DNA from: Ilex aquifolium
Taxonomy: Eukaryota; Streptophyta; Magnoliopsida; Aquifoliales; Aquifoliaceae
Length of the DNA: 64,000 bases
Direction: 5' to 3'
NCBI GenBank assembly: GCA_951799425.1
Contig: OX637393.1
Coordinates: 1,928,501 to 1,992,500, forward strand
The notes under the pieces are model-generated. The model searched no databases, was not told the DNA's origin, and was given only the letters and a program-made list of their open reading frames with translations. The position numbers and the translations under genes were made by a program. Below are positions 45,368 through 55,747 of the stretch, one piece after another. Numbering within the stretch: position 1 is the first letter of the stretch; each line of letters starts with the position of its first letter.

Positions 45368-46500
45368 TGTCACATCCCAAATAATTAGGAGCGGTGCTAG
45401 ACAAGCAATAAGAAAATTATCTAAATTGTAGGTGCAGATTAGAAACATGTTACCTAAAGAATCGACGAATAATAAATGAAGTTTTTAAAATTATTTGCAC
45501 GAATTAAGGAAGATTTGGCTAAAAAATAGGCGTGTCACCTTGTACAGCCAATGACGAAAACACTAGAAAAGGGTATAGACCACTATAAATGTCGGGTAAA
45601 ACTTAAGTCTAAGGTACGTATTTCTTTTCCTAGAATTGGTTTGCTTACTCTCAGAACCCTTACTATATTAAGCATTGGAGTGTCTCCGGCCATTCCAACC
45701 CTGGTCTCTAATAGTTTGTTCATTTTGCAAGAAGAAAGTGCATTTTTTTTCATTTTCTCTCAAAAACTTGGCACAAATTCACGTCACCCTTAGTATCAGG
45801 TGTGACCTTTTTTCCTCGTACAATTGGCGTTGTCTATGGGATGAGCAGTCCAATGAGTACGATCCCAAGCGTAACTACCGATTATCCTTACCCTCGAATA
45901 GTGACATAAGAGAAAGTACAACTAGCAGCTCAAACAAAGGACAAAAAGATTGCCATAATGCATCCCGTAGGCGGTATAGTCCGCAAGACGATGTAAACCC
46001 CAAGATGATGTCCCCCGAATAGATGGGGGGTCTTCACCTTCATAAAACTAGTTCAGTCCTCCAAGACCAACTTGATTCCCGTAATGCCACGCTCAAGAGG
46101 TCCCAAGAGGAAAAGGAAAAGCTCAGACTAGAAACAAGACAACCAAGGAACTCAGGAGATTAGAGGACCGTGAGGTCCAAGAGGTGTCCGATCACAAGAC
46201 AACTAAGATTAAAGGAGAGATCCCCTAAGCCAAGCATAGCCCTAACCCTAACTAGCACCGGGGGAGGTGTATAGAAGACCCGCATCATAGGAAAGGAAGG
46301 AGGAAATCTACTCGGACCAGAAGGACTGATGGAAGTGCCTTATAACCAAGGAACTTGCCAGACAGTTAAAGCGCCCCAAGAATAAATTGGCTAGGGAGCT
46401 AGCCAGGATGACCACGAGAGAGTGTTGAGGGGGAATAGAGGTGTCCCCCTTCATGAGTTGGATAGAAAAAGAAAGGATCTGACAAGTTTGTTGTCCTGAG
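45368..46500 (+). mobile_element. Fragment of a Tat-like Ty3/gypsy element
   Basis: CATTGGAGTGTCTCCGGCCA (45676) is typical of the U5 end of Tat-group LTRs. AATTGGCGTTGTCTATGGGA (45822) is a degenerate form of the TTGGCGCC..CTGTGGGA primer-binding region. Downstream sequence is Arg/Lys/Glu-rich in broken frames, as in the start of gag. TGTCACATCCC at 45368 could be an LTR start. No 3' part exists. Confidence 0.5.
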
Positions 46501-46559
46501 CTTCAAACTTGTTGTTCCTAGAGGGGCAAAAAATATATGGATTTTTCTTCACAATTATT

Positions 46560-47330
46560 CACGTGGAGGGAACGAGGGGGGTGAATAGATTTTCAAACTT
46601 TATGCTTAGTCAATCACAAATTAAAGCCCATTACTACCACCATTAACTCTTTTCACAAAGATTAGTCAATTAATAGTGAGAACCCCCTTTTTAACCACCA
46701 TAACCTAAAACACCCATGTAGATTGATGTATTGATTTTATCAATTTGTTGATTAACACTAAATCTCATACAGTGATCCCAAATCCCAAAAATCCAAACCC
46801 AAATATGCAACAATAGATGATATGAATATTCAATCAATCATTCATACAAACACATAGCATATGTGCATGTGTGCTCAAATTGTAATTGTATATGTAAAAA
46901 CAATAAAGTACACAAACAATTTGTTGATGCAGAAACTCTTATCGGAAAAAACAACGGGGAATCTCTCTTGGTTCACCAAAGCTTAAGTCAATACTCTAAA
47001 ATCAGCTTACAAGTACTCAAGTCTTATACCTCAACTAATATCATGGCTAGACGCTCATTTTCTTCAATAAGTCTCTCCACTGGATACACTCACCGATGTC
47101 TTGGATAGCATCACTTGAACTCTCCAACGCAATGGATCCTATAAGCCTCCAGCAATCTTGGGCGCACCAACGATCCTCGATATGCACACTCTAATGAGTT
47201 TGGTCTTCAACCAAGCAACTTCTTCTTCATCGTTGTAGCATCATGACTATAGAATAGGTTGGGATTTACACAGACTCCACGAAAATTAGTCAATTACAAA
47301 ATATGATCTAACAATCTCCCTCTTTGAAAA
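46560..47330. repeat. Unclassified retroelement-like repeat
   Basis: GGAACGAGGGGGGTGAATAG (46567) and AACAATCTCCCTCTTTGA (47309) are stock phrases of plant retroelement regions, as is CAACGGGGAATCTCTC. No LTR pair or frame was found. Confidence 0.35.
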
Positions 47331-48221
47331 TTTTCTAACAAAATACACAAATAAAAAATTAAGATTACAACCCACAAACTATTGAACAAAATAAATTATA
47401 AAATAATCTTAACACTCATGTACACATCATAAATCTGTGACTGAGTACAAAATCTACTTTTTTAAATATAGCTTGAAGATCATAGTCCTGCACATCACCA
47501 TTTAAACTAAAACCTCATGAAAAACATCATAGGTTAGAGAAATATAAAACATAATCATAGGTATGATAAGCACCAAGATAAGCATAGGGCATATTTATGT
47601 TTACATCAAGCGAGTGCAAATATGTAATATATATAAGAACTATTTTTCACAATATGCTTGAGAACCTATTGATACAGCAATGTCAAACACATCAAGTTCT
47701 TCCCTTAATTGGTGTTCACAAGTAAAATAAAAAGTGAAAAATAAAACAGTGTCAAAAAGGTGACTTCATGCAAAGTTTGTAAATATATTTCCCCTAAGTA
47801 TTAAAAAAACTCCCCTTTCCTCTATTCACATGCAACTTACTTAGGCTAGTCAATAGTAAATCTCTCTGATTTCTCTCATATGTACCTAAAATATTCTCCC
47901 ATTTTTTATCACAAAGTATCAATCCAATGACATATCATAACAATCCAGGAACATAATCAAGCTATCCCAAACATATTTTTTTCTATTTGACACAAAATGC
48001 CACTTGGGACAAATCACAACAAACGACATATAATTATGGTATAACGAGAAGGTATAAATACAAACCAACTAACTAAATCATGTATGCAAAGTACGCAAAA
48101 GGCAAACAAGACATAACTCAAAGTCTAAATGATAAAGCATCAAATAATAGAACTAAGAATATGTCCAAAAAAAAAATAGCAAAACAAATAAAAGTCAACA
48201 AAATGGAAAAGTGTAACGTGT
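47331..48221. other. No feature seen
   Basis: A-rich sequence without frames, inside the insert. Confidence 0.4.
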
Positions 48222-48920
48222 ATGAAACCAAGTCAAGTGCATGATTCTCTCCTTAACAAGAGAGTGCCCAACATGAAAAATTCTATGGAGAAGTTACAGA
48301 TCTGGTCGAAACTTTGTATTTGGGGATGGCCCCGTAAAGCTCCGATTATCCCGGAAGTTCTGTGGCTCCTACTAGCCCCAAATTGGTTAAAGCTTGTTAC
48401 TGATGGAGCTACTAGGGGTTGTCTGAGTATTGCCGCGTGTGGCAGTGCATTTCGCACTTCCTGTTTGCTTGTCAAGGGAGCTTATAGCTTTTCTTTGGGT
48501 ATACGGAAATCTTATTATGTGGACCTCTCATGGTAATTAGTAAGGGCATCGACACAGCATGTCCTTTGGATGTCTTAGCCTTAGGGTGGAATGTGATTCT
48601 CAAATAATATCACCTGGTATTACAATTAATAAGCTTTTATCCCATGGGATTTAAAGTCAAAGTGGCTAGTGTGTTGTGGGCAAATGCAAAGAATGCAGAA
48701 CCTGGTTCTCATATATACATGGAAGGAATTAAGTTGCGGATCGCCTTACTAATTTTGGAGTTGGCTAATCTAATTTTATTTGGTGGTCTTATTAGTCAGA
48801 TTTTATCGCTTCTTATGTTAATAGAGATATGTCGGGTTGCTCAAGTTTTCGTTTTAAACCTTGATATAATCCATTTATTGCTTTATGTCTCAATTTCCAA
48901 TTTAGCCTAGCCCGACTTTA
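48222..48920 (+). pseudogene. LINE RNase H domain remnant
   Basis: Frame 48222-48536 contains WLKLVTDGATRG, IAACGSAFRT and LVKGAYSF. This is the pattern of the RNase H domain at the end of plant LINE ORF2 (Asp-Gly-Ala, then Gly.Ala/Gly-Cys-Gly..Arg). Downstream pieces in other frames (SHIYMEG at about 48705) look like the end of the same domain after frameshifts. The RT and endonuclease are absent. Confidence 0.65.
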
Positions 48921-49725
48921 ATGTAGGAGCATTGAAATTGAACTTGATGAATTATGCCGAATCCATTAAACATAAAGACAAAGGAAATGTTACACTATAA
49001 CCCCATAACTACATCCCTACAGTACTCACTTGACTATTATATTTCTTAGATTGTACCACCAACTAAGGTTATTAGTTTTACCTTAGCCCAATTATAGACG
49101 TTCGTTATAAATCAAATAGAAAGTCGATTCATTTTCCCCTACAAGCTATGCAATTTTTGAATTGCACACAAATATTTTCTATCAACACATAGAAAACATT
49201 GGGTTTGAGATAATATAAAACTAATTTAAGTGGTTGAGGAGTCAATGAGAGAAACGCAAAGATCGAGATGGTGAAGTGAGATCGGAATTATAATTTAAGG
49301 ATGAAAATTGGAATTTTCCATCAAGACAATTTATACATTCCCAAGCTATCAGGATCAATATAGCAAATATCCCTTAGTCGTCGCTTACTCATACTAGGGG
49401 TTATAACTTATAACAAGGGGTGTGTTTTTATGGTTGGCCTAGATTGGCAGAGTCTTCAAATTATGTTTTCTTTCTTTCTTCTTCTTTTCTTTCTTTTTCT
49501 TTTGACATGCAATTTTTACTCTAATCAAACAAATATGATCAAAATTATCAAATTAGATATGAAAATAAGCAATCAAGCTTTTATTATGTATTTCATATGT
49601 AAATTGCATAAACTTCTGCTCTACATCACATGAGCTTTATTTATCAATATAATATAAAAGATGTAACACTTAATCAACACGTTTTTAATCTGCTCTAGTA
49701 TCCAATTAATCACTTTCTTCTTCCA
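48921..49725. other. No gene seen; possible BBE 3' UTR
   Basis: AT-rich. The 50-150 bases next to 49726 are the likely 3' UTR of the minus-strand gene. A T/C-rich tract lies at 49468-49505. Confidence 0.4.
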
Positions 49726-51327
49726 TCAAGGTGACATAGAAGGAATGCTTTGTTCATTTCTAAAGAAATTACTGGGATCAACCATTGTCTTCACTTGCAC
49801 CAATCTCTTGAAGTTATTCTTGAAATATCGAAAACCCCAAACACTTGCTTGCATATAGCTTGTGTTGCCTTTATTGTTCACACCCAAGTCAAGATCTCTG
49901 TAGTTGAGATAAGCAACTCTTGGAGACTTGGAAACATAAAAAGCCATAAAACTATAAAGCCTTCGGAGCCAACTCAAATGCTTTTTGGCTGCCTCTGTCC
50001 CTTCTTCCACCCACGCCACCCCACAATTTATCAAGTAAATATTCCCCGATCTATGAGGGAAAGGTATCTCAGATTCTAAAATCTGACCCAATCTTCCACC
50101 ATAAGGATTAAACTGCAACAAGGTTGCCCCGACATCTTCCTCATATAACCATTCCCAAATTCTTTCGAGTCCATTTTCAGAAATAGGCTCCTGCACGTAG
50201 TCTGATTTTTCTTTGGAAAAACCCGGCTCAAACATACCAAAAGCAATCCCATCGCGCAAAATATCGATTGATTCACCACTCGGAAAGCCTGCAAAGTAGA
50301 GGATGGATTCAATCCAACTCATTTCCGTACAATCTTCTTTCACCAAACCTAGCTCGGGGAAGCTTTCTTGCATCAATGGGAGGAGTTCATCGACTCCACC
50401 AAGAAACAAAGTAGTGAAGGCAACTTGTATCGTTTTCTTTCCATCTGATGTGGAATTGGTAGTTCTTATTAAAACTCGGATGAGTAGGTTCTCATCAATC
50501 TTGTCTGCAATATATTGCCACTGATGCACAAGCTTGGTCGCATTTTGCTCTAAAGTCCTGGTTACATTGAAAACAGTCACATGTTGTGGAACAACATGTA
50601 ATTTTATCTTCCATGCAACAATGACTCCAAAGCTAGCACCTCCACCTCCTCTAATGGCCCAAAAGAGGTCTTCCCCCATAGATTTTCGGTCAAGAATTCT
50701 TCCATTGACATCAATGATTTGTGCATCAATTATATTGTCTGCAGCAATGCCAAATTTACGGGATATCATGCCATACCCTCCCCCACTAAAGTGGCCACCA
50801 ACACCCACCGTAGGGCAAACACCAGCTGGAAAGGCAAGAGTCCGACTTTTTTCAGCAATCCCATAATAGAGTTGTCCAATAGTGTTACCAACTTGGACCC
50901 ATGCAGTATTCTTTTGAGTGTCAATGGAGATTGATTGAAAATTTCTCATATCAATTATGACAAAAGGGACTTTTGAAAGGAAAGAAAGACCTTCGTAATC
51001 ATGTCCTCTACTCCGAACTCTGACCTGCAAGCCAAGCTTTCTTGAACAATATAAGGTTGCTTGAATTTGAGATTCATGCAATGGTGTAACAATTATTGGA
51101 GATTCTGAAATAGCAGGTGGTATAAACCGTAAGTTTCGTATGGATGATAATAAGATTGATAAATATGAGGCATTGTTTGGGGTGTAAACAACATTGGATA
51201 TTGAGTTCAAATTCTCAGAATGAAGGAAAAGACATTGAAGGAAATCTTCATGAGAATGAGCCGAAGCTGCCCATGAAGTTGAGAAAAGAAAAAGAAGTGA
51301 AAACAATAAACTCGTTGCGGTTTTCAT
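49726..51327 (-). CDS. Berberine-bridge-enzyme-like FAD-linked oxidase
   Basis: An intronless, undamaged frame of 533 aa, the normal length. A signal peptide (1-23, ending WAASA) targets it to the secretory pathway, wall or vacuole. The FAD-binding domain carries both covalent FAD attachment residues: His109 in RSRGHDYEG and Cys171 in PAGVCPTVGVGG. GGGYGMISRKFGIAADNI and LFWAIRGGGGASFGV are also diagnostic. The C-terminal BBE domain ends with YLNYRDLDLG and then NPSNFF-type sequence (DPSNFFRNEQSIP). Several N-glycosylation sites (NAS, NVT, NST) fit secretion. Members oxidise alkaloids, oligosaccharides, monolignols or cannabinoid precursors; the substrate here cannot be read from sequence. 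Lack of introns is common in the family. It has its own TATA box. It lies inside a decayed retroelement yet has no stop or frameshift. Confidence 0.93.
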   Translation of the reverse strand: MKTATSLLFSLLFLFSTSWAASAHSHEDFLQCLFLHSENLNSISNVVYTPNNASYLSILLSSIRNLRFIPPAISESPIIVTPLHESQIQATLYCSRKLGLQVRVRSRGHDYEGLSFLSKVPFVIIDMRNFQSISIDTQKNTAWVQVGNTIGQLYYGIAEKSRTLAFPAGVCPTVGVGGHFSGGGYGMISRKFGIAADNIIDAQIIDVNGRILDRKSMGEDLFWAIRGGGGASFGVIVAWKIKLHVVPQHVTVFNVTRTLEQNATKLVHQWQYIADKIDENLLIRVLIRTTNSTSDGKKTIQVAFTTLFLGGVDELLPLMQESFPELGLVKEDCTEMSWIESILYFAGFPSGESIDILRDGIAFGMFEPGFSKEKSDYVQEPISENGLERIWEWLYEEDVGATLLQFNPYGGRLGQILESEIPFPHRSGNIYLINCGVAWVEEGTEAAKKHLSWLRRLYSFMAFYVSKSPRVAYLNYRDLDLGVNNKGNTSYMQASVWGFRYFKNNFKRLVQVKTMVDPSNFFRNEQSIPSMSP

Positions 51328-51366
51328 CTTTCAAGTTGTTGGCAATTTGATGTTGCTATATATCCC

Positions 51367-51374
51367 TATTTATA
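51367..51374 (-). promoter_or_regulatory. Probable TATA box of the BBE-like gene
   Basis: On the minus strand CACTATAAATAGGG lies about 40 bases upstream of the ATG at 51327. This implies a very short leader, or another start site. A second TATATA at 51357 is closer still. Confidence 0.55.
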
Positions 51375-53004
51375 GTGTACTTTTGGGGTACTTTTCTAAG
51401 ACTAGAAAAGTCTGAACATTGTGTTTGAATACTTGCGTCATGTCTAGCCTAATGTGAAAATCATCTAGAATTAACTTCATCCACAAGAAATGAAAAGCAC
51501 GTGAGTTGGAAAAATGAGAAATGACTTACATGGCCTTTGAAACTTCAACCTCAAGAATGAAAGTTGGAAAAACATTGATTATTGGTCATTGAATTCTATT
51601 GATATACTTCTATTCAGCTGTCTAAAATTGAAACCAAGACTTCTGATAACATAATATTCTTGGCATTTGACATCTCTTCCAACTTATGAAAAATTTGTCA
51701 TTTTTTGACTTTGATAAAGGCTGCTACTTCCCCAAGGTTATCCAGTTGTTGCAAGTCAAAACTATATCTGCAGTACCATATGTTTTTCTTCTTCATTTGT
51801 TTTTGCATCTCCTTTATTTTTACCTTTTGTTTCTCATCTTTATCTGACAAAATTGGGGGAGACAGTTTGGTAAGGACATCTGGAGTGGGTTTGGATTGAT
51901 ATATGTTTGGCAATGATTTTTTAAGCCAAAAAAAAAAAAAAAAATTCCCCGTAAAACTTAAATTGTGTTTAGTCATCATAATGCAAAATTAATCTTAATG
52001 CAAAGATTGAGGTTAGAGAATGTAATAAGCCTCAACAAGGAAACCATACAAAATAAAAATTGCAAAAACAAAATATTAAAAAGTACGTGAAAAAGTAAAT
52101 AAGTACGCAAAAAATGTTAACAAAGGGAACCGAATTTATCAGCAAAATCCTTGATTCATACGAATTTCCTCATTTTATAAGTGAAACTCAGATTTATCTG
52201 GTACATTAATGTATGACCCATACATACGTTAAGTCAATATTGCTCATAATTTTTTTTTCCTGGTTTCAATTTATAATTTTCCAATCAATCATTATTTGAA
52301 AGTGTTTCTATCTGCAATCCAATCAACGGTGAACCACTGAGCCTTGAAATTGCTAATATTGAAAGTTCATCAATGCCAAAAAGAAATGGCTCTATTTAGA
52401 CTTATTTGAGTTCAAATCTTGACAATTTCTCTACCTTTTGTTTAGACTTCTAGCCAGGTATGAATTTTCCACACGACTCGAACCCAGCCAGAAGCTTTCA
52501 TATTGAGGCTAGTCGTTCTTCATATTTTAATTTGCTTTTTAAACAGGTTGAAGCAATTGAACTTTTTTATTAGGTCTGGGGTGCTCGACTTTTTAACAGC
52601 AATCCAATGGAAATGCCTATGTCACGAATTGAATTATTATCTATGATTATAAACATTGGCTATAATACCCTTGTAAAATTTTATAGTTTTAACCTTAAGA
52701 ATATGGTCACATAATATATTTAATTTAGGATGTGAAATACATCTAACCCGACACAACATATTCATAAATGGGCAGGTTACATCATCTCACCTATGTAATA
52801 GGTTGATCACTTCAGAATTACATAATTTGCCAACTATAATGATATAATGAATGACATCCTATTGAATTTGACAGTTTGTATTGGCACAACAATAATTGGA
52901 CATGCAAGATAAGTATTCATAATTTGTTTATGCTGTACACTCACTCCTAGTTTTCGTGCATGTGATTTATATGTTGTCGCCGCATCACTTTGTTTTTTTT
53001 TGGT
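51375..53004. other. BBE promoter side and intergenic sequence
   Basis: No gene seen. A 17-base A-run at about 51929 interrupts the only frame of note (51698-51979, minus). The first few hundred bases are the presumptive promoter of the BBE-like gene. Confidence 0.4.
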
Positions 53005-53181
53005 TTTTGGGGGTAATTTCTATTTTATCCCTTGTGGTTTGTCCTCGTAGCACTTTGCCACCTTGTGGTTCAAAAATAAGCACATAACCTTTGTATAATT
53101 TTGGACCAATCGGCACAACTAACACAGTTAACAGAAAAGGTTAAATTACATTAATACCCTCACTGTCTTCTTCTCCCCATC

Positions 53182-54006
53182 CAGGGGCGAAGCTACACTT
53201 TTTTAGTAGTGGGGGCAACTTAATTATTAGTTAATTTTGTGTCATGTTTATAGATGATACTTAGAGTTGAAATTCAACTTTGATATCAAATGGGCTACGA
53301 TAGTGGAGTTTATAAGCTTTATGGGTTGTTATATAAATTTTTGAGTTTTTTTTTACAAAAAAGAAAAAAAAAAATTTTACAAAATTATAACTTTTATGAG
53401 TCATGTTACAACTTTTAGTATTAAAGTTACAATTTTTTTTTGATCAAATTATAATTTTTGAGATACTTGAAATCAATCGTAAACATTAAAATTGATTATT
53501 TTAATTCGAGATCAACTGTAAAATCTAAAAAATAGCTCAGATTTATCTAAATAAAAAATATTTTGTTGTTCTTGGAAAAAAAAAATTGAATGTGATCCAA
53601 ATTGACTCGAGTTGGCGTATCCCCTAATCTGACCGTTTGTTCAAATTTGTTTATAATTAATCAAATTTTTATTTCATTTAAAACTATTAAATCTAAAAAA
53701 TCAAGTATATAAACGGTCAAGATCGCTTCATATTTTTTTAGTAAGTAGGATCACTCCATAATTTTCTATTGTTTTCATAGAAAATCCCAATGTTATCCGG
53801 CGGACATATGGGCCCACAGCTAAAAGTCTATCAAAGACAAATGATGTCACACTTGTTTGTAAAATACAAACTTACCTATGAACTTTTATAATATTTCACT
53901 GGGGGCAATATCTTAAATTTTTTGAAATTCTAAATATATCCCACATGTTTTAAAAATTGTAGTGGGGGCAGCTGCCCCCACTGCCCCCACTGTAGATTCG
54001 CCCCTG
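53182..54006. mobile_element. hAT-type MITE with perfect 8-bp TSD
   Basis: The ends CAGGGGCGAAGCTACA and, reverse-complemented, CAGGGGCGAATCTACA, are flanked by TCCCCATC on both sides (53174-53181 and 54007-54014). Near the right end is GTGGGGGCAGCTGCCCCCAC, a perfect palindrome. The family recurs at 62376-62921. No transposase. Confidence 0.9.
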
Positions 54007-54517
54007 TCCCCATCAAATGGCTTTGTTAAAATCAAAGCCCACCAATATTACTGTTAAAATAAAAGCCCTCTTGTATCAATCAGTTCCAAAGTTCAGAAAA
54101 CCACAAACGATACCACCACGAACAACCAACGCAAGAGACACCACTGTCACCTCCTCAAAGAACCACCTAATAAATCGTAGCGAAAATAAAGTCTCTTTAT
54201 TGTTGCATTGTATGCAACATCTCTTTAATTTGTTGCAAAATCGGAACCGAAATTTAATTTTGGTTTTTCATTTTCGGATGTGATCTTTATTTGAATTTTT
54301 TATTTTGATTTAAGCTCAATTCAGAATCAAAAGTGATTTCGATTTCGATTTCAAATTGGAATTGAAAGTGATCAATTTCACATGGTGGGTTGACGATCTT
54401 GAGGTAGCTAATGGCTGAAATTGGTTTTGACGTTGTGGGTGGAGGTTGCTGATGGTGGCAGTGGCTAACTGAAGTTGGCTTTGATGAGGTCGAAATTGGG
54501 TTTATGGGTGGAATTGA

Positions 54518-54656
54518 TTTTTTTTTTTTTTGTTAAACGGTTAGGAATTTGATAAGGATAAATCCCTCCTGACCTGATCCCAAGGAATTGTTAAAATTTA
54601 AACTCATGATGTCTAAATATTACAACTCGTCTCTATTAATACTTGAACCACTTCTT
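54518..54656 (-). mobile_element. tRNA-derived SINE, copy 4, truncated internally
   Basis: On the minus strand it reads AAGTGGTTCAAGTATTAATA, CATGAGTTTAAATTTTAACA, TTGGGATCAGGTCAGGAGGG, then ends in an A-run, matching the head and body of copies 1 and 2. The segment after the body is missing. Confidence 0.65.
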
Positions 54657-55179
54657 AAGTTGGTGGAATTGGTTATCAGTGCTGGTGGTTCTGCCGGAAC
54701 AAAGAAAACCGTTGCTAGTGGTTTGGGTTTGGCTAGAAGAGTAAAAGGCAACTAGCGGTGGTGGTAGTGGATTTGGCCCAAAGAAATGAAGATGGTTATA
54801 GAGTTGGCATGGGTCGATCGACAAAAGGTTGAAGAAGATGGAGGGATTTTTTTGTCTTTTTACATTATGTGTTGAATTTAATTGAAATTTTTGGCACAAC
54901 CACTCTTAAATTGAGCGCATGTACCACAATTTCTGTCAAGTCGGTCGAAATCATTACAGTAGTAACTTGGTCCAAAACTATATGCGGGTTATGTACTTAT
55001 TTATGAACCAAAAGGGGGCAAAGTCGCATGGGGCAAACCAAAAGAGAACAAAATGACATTTTCCCTTTTTTTTAACATGTTGCTTTGATCGTACTCGTAC
55101 TAATCAAACATGATAAAATTGAATAATAAAGTCCATTCAAAGCCATTGAAATCAGAATGAATTTCAACAGGGGAATCAG

Positions 55180-55735
55180 TTAGTGATGGAATACGAGGGC
55201 AAATTTAGTACTTTGTCCAGATTTATGCCTTCTATTGTAGCAGATGAGGGGGAAAGATGCAGAAGAATCTAGATGGGGCTATATTACAATATTAGATCCC
55301 ATGTTTCGATGCTGGGATTAACAACAATTTCAGATTTATACAACAAGCCCTGATTGTGGAAGGTGATCTGAAAGAGATGGAAAGTGCAAGTGAGTAGCCA
55401 AAAAGGGGAAGATATGACCCAAGTGGACAGGGTTCCAAGGGAAATTTCTTTAGCAGAGTCTGGAGGGGAATGTTTCCGAAGGGTGCAAGTAAGAAGAAAT
55501 TAGAAGTTCCATTCCAGAGTCGAGGACAGGGAGTGAGTGGATCATCTTCCTTTGCACCGGGTCGAGAGATGGGACAGTCTCGGGGAAGTACAGTTACTCG
55601 TTACCATTGTGGGCAGATTGGGCACATTGTATAGAACTGTCCTATGGGAGGGGACTAGGACCTACTGTATCACGGCGTTGCTTTTTATGTGGCCAGGAAG
55701 GACATATGCAGAGGGATTGTCCGCATTACTCTACC
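55180..55735 (+). pseudogene. gag, 3' part, with zinc knuckles
   Basis: VMEYEGKFSTLSRFMPS (from about 55190) continues the capsid domain after the insert. Two CCHC knuckles follow: the first (55599-55640, YHCGQIGHIV) has lost its first Cys and has a stop after the His; the second (55679-55725, CFLCGQEGHMQRDC) is intact. Several stops and at least one frameshift separate the pieces. Confidence 0.8.
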
Positions 55736-55747
55736 TAGAGTTCATCG

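Larger units (their letters stand above)
53005..55075. mobile_element. MULE-like long-TIR element, with nested insertions
   Basis: The left edge (TATTTTATCCCTTGTGGTTT, then CACTTTGCCACCTTGTGGTT, then AATAAGCACATAACC) matches the reverse complement of the right edge (CATTTTGTTCTCTTTTGGTT, ACTTTGCCCCCTTTTGGTTC, AATAAGTACATAACC) over about 110 bases. A hAT MITE (53182-54006) and a SINE (54518-54656) sit inside it. The TSD could not be fixed because the outer flanks are T-rich. Confidence 0.6.
45300..55150. other. About 10 kb of foreign DNA inside the retroelement's gag
   Basis: gag similarity stops near 45.1 kb and resumes near 55.18 kb at the next part of the capsid domain, so a single gag has been split. 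The insert is a composite: Tat-like LTR/PBS fragment (45.37-46.5 kb), an unclassified repeat (46.56-47.33 kb), LINE RNase H remnant (48.2-48.9 kb), BBE-like gene (49.7-51.3 kb) and a MULE-like element (53.0-55.1 kb). No common terminal repeats enclosing the whole insert were found; exact ends are uncertain by about 100-200 bases. Confidence 0.6.
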
